A DNA stretch of 15,181 nucleotides from Clostridia bacterium (lineage in GTDB: Bacteria > Bacillota > Clostridia > Christensenellales > CAG-1252): assembly GCA_016296985.1 (NCBI GenBank), contig JAEDHM010000021.1, positions 1 through 15,181 of the forward strand, read 5' to 3'. Shown here piece by piece: positions 1 to 4,888 of the stretch. Numbering within the stretch: position 1 is the stretch's first letter; every line of letters starts with the position of its first letter. The notes under the pieces were generated by a model. The model worked only from the letters and a program-made list of their open reading frames with translations. It searched no databases and had not been told where the DNA came from. The position numbers and the translations under genes are program-made.

Positions 1-13
1 ACGACAAGGAAAA

Positions 14-81
14 ATGACCTTTCCAGGAGATTCTTCGCTTCGCTCTGAATGACAGGACTTCGCTCGAGATGACGGTGTTGA
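14..81. repeat. Degenerate intergenic repeat with CTTCGCT..GA.TGAC units
   Basis: Two imperfect tandem units are visible: CTTCGCTCTGAATGACAGG (from about 38) and CTTCGCTCGAGATGACGG (from about 59). They are preceded by a related TTCTTCGCTTCG run. From memory, short repeats of this type are scattered between genes in many bacterial genomes, and no function is known to me. No open reading frame with a ribosome site crosses it. The rest of the first 150 bases is AT-rich and shows nothing else. Confidence 0.4.
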
Positions 82-150
82 GGCGTTTTTTGTAAGTAAG
101 TTGTACATTAAGTTTCACTTGTATTTCATATAAATTAAAAAAATAGGGTA

Positions 151-179
151 TTGACGGAAGTTAAGTATAGTAATACAAT
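151..179 (+). promoter_or_regulatory. Sigma-A-type promoter of the TasA-like/SipW operon
   Basis: TTGACG (151-156) and TACAAT (174-179) are separated by exactly 17 bases, close to the vegetative consensus. The predicted start is near 186, giving a leader of about 48 nt before the ATG at 234. An 11-bp motif GTGGGGACGGT (198-208) in this leader recurs inverted at 1623-1633. Confidence 0.75.
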
Positions 180-197
180 AAGAGTAGCACCGAATCC

Positions 198-208
198 GTG
201 GGGACGGT
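198..208. repeat. 11-bp inverted repeat pair (198-208 and 1623-1633)
   Basis: GTGGGGACGGT occurs at 198-208 and its exact reverse complement ACCGTCCCCAC at 1623-1633. The pair brackets the two TasA-like genes. The GC-rich word stands out against AT-rich flanks. It may be a remnant of a short dispersed repeat, a recombination footprint, or a chance pair; the sequence alone does not decide. Confidence 0.4.
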
Positions 209-233
209 TACAAAATTATATGGAGGATTTTCA

Positions 234-749
234 ATGAAGAAATTAATCTTTTTAGTCGTTGGCATGGTGTTGTGTTTAGCACTTGTCGGTGGCGCATTGG
301 CAGTCAACTATTACAGTGCTCCTGATAAAAACGGCACTTTGACTGCAGACAGTTGTATCAAGTTGTCCCTTGATAAAAGCACCAATATCGGCGCTTTAGA
401 ATTGGACACAAACGACCCCAAATATTATGAAGTTGTTGCAGAAGTCAACAAGACCGCAAGCGTTGCAGCAGATAAAGGCGGAACTTTGACAATCACTCTT
501 TCAAACCTTAGTGTTTCCAAATTGGCATCCAAAATTAAGATTGACGTCTACAGAGATATGGCAAGAACCGATTTGCTTAAAACCCAAACCGGCGCAGGCG
601 CAATCACAATTGAAAACGTTACCACAACAACAAGTTATTATTTGACAATCAGTCTTTTAGGACCCGAAGTTGACGGCACAGGTTCTTACGATGCAGCTGC
701 TTTGGCTGCAATCGGCGGAAATCTTAACGTCAGCTTTGTCGTTGCGTAA
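234..749 (+). CDS. Small secreted TasA/camelysin-like protein
   Basis: A 171-residue exported protein. The N-terminus has a charged MKK start, a long hydrophobic core (about residues 4-20) and a likely cleavage site after ALA at 21-23, as in SipW-processed TasA/CalY precursors. The mature part begins VNYYSAPDKNGTLTADS and is rich in beta-prone Thr/Ser/Val residues, with no Cys, no lipobox, no LPXTG and no second membrane segment. That fits a secreted all-beta fibre or matrix subunit. The ATG at 234 is chosen because GGAGG (222-226) sits 7 bases before it; an upstream in-frame GTG at 198 lies in the leader and has no ribosome site. It is first in the operon, and the stop is 14 bases from the next ATG. 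TasA-like assignment rests on the N-terminal pattern, size and SipW context; the core is divergent, so the function is inferred. Confidence 0.7.
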   Translation: MKKLIFLVVGMVLCLALVGGALAVNYYSAPDKNGTLTADSCIKLSLDKSTNIGALELDTNDPKYYEVVAEVNKTASVAADKGGTLTITLSNLSVSKLASKIKIDVYRDMARTDLLKTQTGAGAITIENVTTTTSYYLTISLLGPEVDGTGSYDAAALAAIGGNLNVSFVVA

Positions 750-763
750 GGAGGTAGTAGATT

Positions 764-1570
764 ATGAAGAAAGTTTTAGTTATTGTAATTGCAACCATCC
801 TTGCATTATCCGTTATCGGAACGTGTTTCGCATTATACAAAATCAATGCAACTGATCGTAACATCACTTTGACAACCGGTGACTCAGTTACGTTGTCCAT
901 CGCAGCTGACGATTTAGCCGAAGTTGGCATCAGCCCCGACCACACTACTGCGACTTACAACGTAACGTTAGAATCCAGCTCTACCGTATCCGACGCAAGT
1001 GTTTACGGTAAGTTCACCGTTGCTACCTCTGGTCCCTTGGCAAACTATCTTAAAGTATCCACCACCATTGGCGAAGTTGAAAGAGACGATGCAGCTTTGA
1101 AAACAGGTATTCACTATGCTTTGAATGCTTTGCCCACTACCTTCACCTTGACTTTCACCTTTGATTTCAGTGATATCGACTTCTACACCGTTGCTGAAAC
1201 CGTTGCAGACGTAACCTTGTCTTGGGTTATCGACTCTAGTTATACCGGTCCTTATACTCCTGTTGTTGGCGGTTACTACCTCGTTGGTGATATCAATGGT
1301 CAAGAATCTTGGGGCCCCGCAAGCGCAGCCCACCTCTTCAACACTACTGGCATCGATCCTTTGAACAAGGCAGAATTGGAAGGTATTGAATTAAGCGCAG
1401 GCGACACTGTAAAGATCAAGAAGGACGCAACCTGGTACGGAAACTGGAAAAATTACGAAACCATTGGTACTCTTGATGCAAACGGAAACCTCGTTATTAC
1501 CGAAGCCGGCACCTACAGCTTCTATCTCAACCAAAGCGACGAGATTCACGTTGTTAAGACAGCTAATTAG
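764..1570 (+). CDS. TasA-like secreted protein with C-terminal carbohydrate-binding-like module
   Basis: A 268-residue exported protein. Residues 1-23 form a signal peptide (MKKVL, hydrophobic core, GTCFA), followed by the motif ALYKINAT..I.L..GDSVTLS that is shared with the protein at 2473. Residues 24-158 look like a TasA/camelysin-type beta domain, ending in a TFTFDFSD..VTLSWVID pattern. After a short TGPYTPVVGG linker, residues 170-266 form a second beta module (YYLVGDINGQ, then TWYGNW at 223-228, then GTYSFYL). That layout is typical of small starch- or glycan-binding-like domains, and it resembles residues 131-221 of the 2473 protein. Start: AAGGAGG (748-754) overlaps the previous stop and precedes the ATG by 9 bases. 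Likely exported and cut by the SipW-type peptidase encoded next. Family is inferred from pattern; glycan binding is untested. Confidence 0.72.
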   Translation: MKKVLVIVIATILALSVIGTCFALYKINATDRNITLTTGDSVTLSIAADDLAEVGISPDHTTATYNVTLESSSTVSDASVYGKFTVATSGPLANYLKVSTTIGEVERDDAALKTGIHYALNALPTTFTLTFTFDFSDIDFYTVAETVADVTLSWVIDSSYTGPYTPVVGGYYLVGDINGQESWGPASAAHLFNTTGIDPLNKAELEGIELSAGDTVKIKKDATWYGNWKNYETIGTLDANGNLVITEAGTYSFYLNQSDEIHVVKTAN

Positions 1571-1581
1571 ACCTAAAACGT

Positions 1582-1614
1582 TTTCTCGGGGCGGAATTTT
1601 AACGCCCCGAGAAA
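1582..1614 (+). promoter_or_regulatory. Strong 12-bp hairpin without U-tract, between matrix genes and sipW
   Basis: TTTCTCGGGGCG (1582-1593) pairs perfectly with CGCCCCGAGAAA (1603-1614) around a 9-base loop. The bases after it are GAAAACTTACCG, so it lacks the U-run of an intrinsic terminator. It starts 12 bases after the stop of the 764 gene and 41 bases before the sipW ATG. No clear promoter is visible between it and sipW. It may protect the upstream mRNA 3' end or lower readthrough, so that the structural proteins are made in excess over the peptidase. Confidence 0.55.
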
Positions 1615-1654
1615 GAAAACTTACCGTCCCCACAATTTAGGTAGTTTTGTAAAA

Positions 1655-2473
1655 ATGTCTGAAGAAAAAGCAAAAAAGAAAGTTGACGGCAAAAAAGTTG
1701 CCATTATAATATTCAACGTTATTTTTTACGTAATTATCGCCCTCATATTTGCATCCGCCGTTTGGGGTCTTGTTTGCAAGTTTACCGGGGAAGATACTTA
1801 CAGTTTTTTTGGTTTTAAGTTGTACCGTGTCGCTACCCCTTCAATGTCAAGGGTAAACGAGGAATACAGCGAATTTTTAGAAGGTCATACCGAGCAAATG
1901 CAGGTTGGCGACCTTATTTTGATTAGAAATTTGAAAGAGGACGAAAACCCCAAAGTTTATGATATCGTAACCTTCAGAATGGGTGGTAAAACCATAGTTC
2001 ACCGTGTTGTTAACATTGACGATGAGGGCGTATGGTATACCACAAGGGGTGATGCAAACAACAATACCGACGGAGAAAGAACAAGGGAGGAATTTACAGG
2101 CACCTACGTTGCAAACTTTGGCGGTTTTGCCGGGGATTTGGTGGGATTTGTCCAAAGTTGGTATGGTGTTGCGGCTATGGCAGGTTGCGGATTTGTGATC
2201 TTTGCCGTACTGTTTGTCCTCGAACTTTTAAGAAGGAAAGAAAAAGCGAAAGAAGCTTTAGAAGATACAAAGGATACCTCTGCCCAAGAAAAGTCTGAAG
2301 ATAACGTTACCGAAGAAAAAGCGGAAAAAGAAGATAAAGAGGAAGATACTCCCCTTGCGGAAGATAAGACAACAGAGGAAAAAGGTGAGACCAAAGATTT
2401 ACCGAGCGCCATAGATTCGGCGGACACACCCAAAAGGATAAAGAAAATTGTAGGAAAGAAGGAAATAAAATAA
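1655..2473 (+). CDS. sipW: SipW-type signal peptidase I (ER-type, S26B) with long charged tail
   Basis: A 272-residue membrane serine protease that removes signal peptides from exported proteins. TM1 spans about residues 15-40. The nucleophile motif is TPSMSR with Ser63. The second catalytic box is KTIVHRVV with His116 in place of the Lys of ordinary bacterial enzymes, the mark of the ER/archaeal/SipW subfamily. The box RGDANNNTDG (131-140) carries the conserved Asp residues. TM2 spans about 170-191. After it comes an unusual tail of about 80 residues (193-272), almost entirely Lys/Glu/Asp/Thr/Ser, which should be cytoplasmic. Length exceeds the roughly 190 residues usual for SipW because of this tail. 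The ribosome site is weak (AGGT at 1639-1642), so low expression is possible. Its neighbours are TasA-like substrates; the stop TAA overlaps the next ATG (TAATG), implying translational coupling. Identity is secure; tail function is unknown. Confidence 0.92.
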   Translation: MSEEKAKKKVDGKKVAIIIFNVIFYVIIALIFASAVWGLVCKFTGEDTYSFFGFKLYRVATPSMSRVNEEYSEFLEGHTEQMQVGDLILIRNLKEDENPKVYDIVTFRMGGKTIVHRVVNIDDEGVWYTTRGDANNNTDGERTREEFTGTYVANFGGFAGDLVGFVQSWYGVAAMAGCGFVIFAVLFVLELLRRKEKAKEALEDTKDTSAQEKSEDNVTEEKAEKEDKEEDTPLAEDKTTEEKGETKDLPSAIDSADTPKRIKKIVGKKEIK

Positions 2474-3432
2474 TGAAAAAGACTTGGCTTTGTGGAATAA
2501 TTTGCATAATTGCCCTTTTACTTTGCTTAGGCACGGTAGGGGTTGCTTATGCTTTGTACTCCATTGATGCCACACCCATACAAATTGAACTTAGGCCGGG
2601 AGATGCCGTTGTGGTGACTCTCGATTCCCTTAACGTTACCTATTCGGGCGGTAGCGTAAAATACGGCGAAAATTTGGATACTTCCAAAATTTCTGCCACC
2701 GCAAACTATTCTGATGCAACCACAAAACCCCTCACCTCATCAGAGTTTGTAACAAGCGGTTTTGTAAACACTACCCTTGGAGCGCAAACGGTTAGGGTAA
2801 GTTATACAGAAAATGAAACTACCGTTGAAAACACCTTCAGCGTTACCGTTGTGGACAACTGCAAGATTTTGGGTATTGGCGATGATTGGGACGTTGTTGA
2901 CGGCACTGCCCTCACCGTAAATCCTGGCAATGCAAAAGAATATATGATTACAAGCTTGAAATTTACCGCGAAACAAACGGTAAAAGTTTGGTACAACGGC
3001 AACTGGTATGGTTATTCCGCCAAAAAGTCGGGTGGCGCAAAAGTGACCGGCGATACAAGCGACAACCTCGTAATGCCTGTCGGAACCTATGATATCTATC
3101 TTGATACCTCAGCAGGCACCTTATGGATTGCCGAAACAACAAAGACTTATACCATCACTTGGGCGGACAGTTGGGCAACAAGCTCAAGCCCCGTCTTCTG
3201 GGCTTGGACCTGGGGTAGTTCAATAACCGACGACAATTGGTATCAAATCACAAAAAGCGGTTCAACTTACTACTTAACTGTACCTATCAGCTCAACCGGT
3301 TGTAAAGTTCTTCGTTTCGACCCCGCTATCGGTTCAAACGCTCCCGATTGGAACAGCAGTTATAAGTGGAGCGAATCAAATGATAACACAATTTCGAATA
3401 CCTCTTCGTCAATAATAATTGACTTCACGTAA
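2473..3432 (+). CDS. Secreted SipW-substrate-like protein with Ig-like and two carbohydrate-binding-like domains
   Basis: A 319-residue exported protein. Residues 1-26 are a signal peptide ending GVAYA, followed by ALYSIDAT..I.L.PGDAV, the same post-cleavage motif as the 764 product. Residues 51-127 look like a bacterial Ig-like (Big_3-type) domain (NVTYSGGSVKYGENLD ... GAQTVRVSYTENETT ... FSVTVVD). Residues 131-221 form a module resembling the C-terminus of the 764 product (VKVWYNGNWYGYS, then VGTYDIYLD). Residues 225-319 resemble a CBM25/26-like starch-binding domain: TITWADSW, then VFWAWTWGSS, then WYQI..SGSTYYLTVP, with many Trp residues. No catalytic domain, sorting signal or lipobox is visible. 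It overlaps the sipW stop by one base and is the last gene before the terminator at 3441. Most likely a secreted adhesin or matrix component that binds polysaccharide; domain calls are by pattern only. Confidence 0.75.
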   Translation: MKKTWLCGIICIIALLLCLGTVGVAYALYSIDATPIQIELRPGDAVVVTLDSLNVTYSGGSVKYGENLDTSKISATANYSDATTKPLTSSEFVTSGFVNTTLGAQTVRVSYTENETTVENTFSVTVVDNCKILGIGDDWDVVDGTALTVNPGNAKEYMITSLKFTAKQTVKVWYNGNWYGYSAKKSGGAKVTGDTSDNLVMPVGTYDIYLDTSAGTLWIAETTKTYTITWADSWATSSSPVFWAWTWGSSITDDNWYQITKSGSTYYLTVPISSTGCKVLRFDPAIGSNAPDWNSSYKWSESNDNTISNTSSSIIIDFT

Positions 3433-3440
3433 GATTATAA

Positions 3441-3466
3441 AAGGCTGTTTTCACAGCCTTTTTTTA
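3441..3466 (+). terminator. Intrinsic terminator of the SipW operon
   Basis: AAGGCTGT (3441-3448) pairs with ACAGCCTT (3453-3460) around a TTTC loop and runs straight into a T-tract (to 3465). It lies 9 bases after the stop of the 2473 gene. Confidence 0.88.
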
Positions 3467-3470
3467 TGCT

Positions 3471-3497
3471 AAAAAAGAGAGCAAACTGCTCTCTTTT
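3471..3497. terminator. Bidirectional terminator, mainly for the Fic gene (minus)
   Basis: AAAAGAGAGCA (3473-3483) pairs with TGCTCTCTTTT (3487-3497) over a 3-base loop. Read on the minus strand the stem is followed by a T-run (the A-run 3471-3476), so it can end the Fic-family transcript coming from 4055. Read on the plus strand it has TTTTCTTT and can back up the terminator at 3441. Confidence 0.8.
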
Positions 3498-3542
3498 CTT
3501 TATGTTTTTTTGTTCGAAAATAAATGTTATCTTTTTAAAACC

Positions 3543-4055
3543 TTATTTTAGCAAAGCGCAACAAAGTTTTATTATAGTATCCTTTTCCTCGGGTTTTGAT
3601 TCGGCGATCAAAATTGTCAAGGCTACCAAGGTTTGGTTTGATATCCTCTTTTTGCCCTCCTTGTACAAGGCGTTGTTTTTCAGAAGAAAGTATATAAACA
3701 TTGTGGCGGCAATCCTTTTGTTTCCGTCTAAAAAGGAGTGATTTTTTGTGCAAAAATACAAGAGATTAGCGGCTTTTTCCTCAAGAGTTTGATAGACTTC
3801 TTCCCCCATTGCGGTTTGATAGATTGCGGAAATTGAGGAGAAGAAAGACATATCCTTTTCTTTACCAAAAAGGGTAGAACTTTCACCAAAGCGCATATTT
3901 TCAATCACCTGCTTACACTCGGCATAATCAAGTGTATAACTTGACGGCTCCCCATTGGCCTCGGCAAGATTTTGATGGTCGTAATCGTCCAAAAGATCAA
4001 GGGCTTGCTTGTATTCTTCCAATAAATTTGTCAACTGAATTTTGTCAAATGCCAT
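3543..4055 (-). CDS. Fic/Doc-family protein (RhuM-type C-terminal Fic domain)
   Basis: A 170-residue cytoplasmic protein. The Fic core motif is HSFLDGNKR at residues 106-114 (His106, Asp110, Asn112, Lys113, Arg114). This is the H-x-F-x-D-x-N-K-R form found in Doc and RhuM-linked Fic proteins rather than the HPFxxGNGR of AMPylators. Fic enzymes modify target proteins with a phosphate, AMP or other nucleotide part. The segment IYQTAMGEEVYQTLEEKAAN and the tail LVALTILIAESKPEEKD match my memory of the C-terminal half of RhuM/Fic virulence-like proteins; the RhuM half is absent. No obvious inhibitory helix motif was found, and no antitoxin gene is adjacent. Start chosen at 4055 because AAGGAAGA lies 5 bases upstream; a longer reading to 4211 has no ribosome site and crosses the promoter. 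Substrate is unknown. Confidence 0.85.
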   Translation of the reverse strand: MAFDKIQLTNLLEEYKQALDLLDDYDHQNLAEANGEPSSYTLDYAECKQVIENMRFGESSTLFGKEKDMSFFSSISAIYQTAMGEEVYQTLEEKAANLLYFCTKNHSFLDGNKRIAATMFIYFLLKNNALYKEGKKRISNQTLVALTILIAESKPEEKDTIIKLCCALLK

Positions 4056-4080
4056 AATAGTCTTCCTTTTTCTTGAGGAT

Positions 4081-4089
4081 ATTATAGCA
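4081..4089 (-). promoter_or_regulatory. Extended -10 element of the Fic gene promoter
   Basis: On the minus strand the sequence reads TGCTATAAT, a perfect TATAAT with the TGn extension. No good -35 is visible upstream, which is tolerated by extended -10 promoters. The predicted start gives a leader of about 20 nt that contains the AAGGAAGA ribosome site. Confidence 0.55.
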
Positions 4090-4160
4090 TAGGGGGGAAG
4101 AAAGAGAAAGCAAAAAATCTTTCTTTCAATCAATTGTCGATTTACAATTTGAATTTGAGG

Positions 4161-4188
4161 TTGCAAAAGGAAAGAAAGGTTGTATAAT
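4161..4188 (+). promoter_or_regulatory. Promoter of the NrdG-like gene, start site at or next to its ATG
   Basis: TTGCAA (4161-4166), 16-base spacer, TATAAT (4183-4188). The usual +1 seven bases after the hexamer falls on the A of the ATG at 4195, which would make the mRNA leaderless. A competing reading treats AAGGA (4168-4172) as a ribosome site for a TTG start at 4180. Confidence 0.55.
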
Positions 4189-4194
4189 AGCCCT

Positions 4195-4779
4195 ATGGAA
4201 AACACCATCAACGTGGCGGATTTTTGTATAGAAAACGCGGAAAAAATTTACGGTTTCGGCAAAAGGCTTGCAATTTGGTTGCAAGGTTGCTCTTTGCGTT
4301 GTAAGGGGTGTATAAACGCTCATATTTGGGAATTTGGCAAGGGAAAGGATATGACTTTATCCCAATTTGAAAACTTGCTTACCCCCGACCTTGAGGGAAT
4401 TACCCTTTTAGGGGGAGAGCCTCTTGACCAAAGCGAAAAATTGTTGCCCTTCGTATTGAAAGCAAAAGAGATGGGAAAAACCGTCGTATTGTTTACAGGA
4501 TACCGAAAAAGAGAGTTGAGTGGCCCTGCCTTGAAAATTTGGAATATCTCAGACGTTACCGTTTCAGGAAGGTATAGGGGAGATAAACACAGTGATTTTC
4601 TTGCCTTGCGTGGCTCGACCAACCAAAGATTGACCTTCAAGGGTGCTTATAAAAACAAGAAAATTTCAGACGGCAAAAATACCGAAATGCTTGTGGATAT
4701 TTTGGACAACGGCGAAATTCGGGCAGGCGGTTTTTTGCAAGAGGAAATGGACGATTTGTTGAAACAGTTGAGAAAATAG
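4195..4779 (+). CDS. NrdG-like radical SAM activating protein (4Fe-4S)
   Basis: A 194-residue radical SAM protein. The cluster motif is GCSLRCKGC, with Cys32, Cys36 and Cys39 (CX3CX2C) binding the 4Fe-4S cluster that cleaves S-adenosylmethionine. LLGGEPLDQ (71-79) is the SAM-binding GGE box. VSGRYRGD (123-130) and LRGSTNQRL (138-146) match the C-terminal signature of anaerobic ribonucleotide reductase activases. Such enzymes install a glycyl radical on a partner, classically NrdD, but no glycyl-radical enzyme lies in this window, so the partner is unknown. It is a single gene between its own promoter and a terminator, divergent from the Fic gene. Start at ATG 4195 is preferred because TATAAT lies 6 bases upstream and the residue pattern MENTINVADF matches typical N-termini; TTG 4180 would add five residues. 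Confidence 0.82.
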   Translation: MENTINVADFCIENAEKIYGFGKRLAIWLQGCSLRCKGCINAHIWEFGKGKDMTLSQFENLLTPDLEGITLLGGEPLDQSEKLLPFVLKAKEMGKTVVLFTGYRKRELSGPALKIWNISDVTVSGRYRGDKHSDFLALRGSTNQRLTFKGAYKNKKISDGKNTEMLVDILDNGEIRAGGFLQEEMDDLLKQLRK

Positions 4780-4799
4780 CCCTTTTCGGGCTTTTTTTC
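4778..4799 (+). terminator. Intrinsic terminator of the NrdG-like gene
   Basis: AGCCC (4778-4782) pairs with GGGCT (4788-4792) around TTTTC, followed by seven T. The TAG stop overlaps the start of the stem. The stem is short, but the T-run is strong. Confidence 0.75.
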
Positions 4800-4812
4800 G
4801 TTTTCCGCCGCC

Positions 4813-4842
4813 TTGACAAGATTTTTTTCATAATGCTAAAAT
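4813..4842 (+). promoter_or_regulatory. Promoter of the large 5'-nucleotidase lipoprotein gene
   Basis: A perfect TTGACA (4813-4818) is followed after 18 bases by TAAAAT (4837-4842), with a TGC extension directly before it. The predicted start is near 4849, just upstream of the perfect palindrome at 4852-4875. Confidence 0.75.
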
Positions 4843-4851
4843 AAATTAATT

Positions 4852-4875
4852 AAAGTTTGTGAATTCACAAACTTT
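4852..4875. promoter_or_regulatory. Perfect 24-bp palindrome, probable operator
   Basis: The half-site AAAGTTTGTGAA (4852-4863) is followed immediately by its exact reverse complement (4864-4875), centred on a GAATTC. It begins 9 bases after the -10 hexamer and ends 3 bases before the GAGGTGA ribosome site of the 4889 gene. A palindrome without a loop at the start of transcription is typical of a dimeric repressor site. As RNA it could also fold near the ribosome site. No regulator gene is adjacent. Confidence 0.6.
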
Positions 4876-4888
4876 TCCGAGGTGAAGT

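Noticed and set aside
198..233. In-frame GTG start extending the first TasA-like protein by 12 residues
   Set aside because: No ribosome site before GTG 198; ATG 234 has GGAGG at ideal spacing and starts a proper signal peptide.
2473..3432. Glycoside hydrolase (amylase) assignment for the CBM-like protein
   Set aside because: Only binding-type domains are visible; no catalytic barrel or catalytic residues fit in 319 residues.
3466..3741. 91-residue plus-strand ORF antisense to the Fic gene
   Set aside because: It starts inside a terminator, has no ribosome site and overlaps a well-supported gene on the other strand.
4180..4194. TTG start of the NrdG-like protein
   Set aside because: AAGGA at 4168 makes it possible, but a TATAAT lies across the codons after it and family N-termini fit the ATG at 4195 better. 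Kept as an alternative.
4056..4211. Longer Fic protein starting at 4211
   Set aside because: The extension crosses the promoter region and has no ribosome site; the internal ATG at 4055 has AAGGAAGA.
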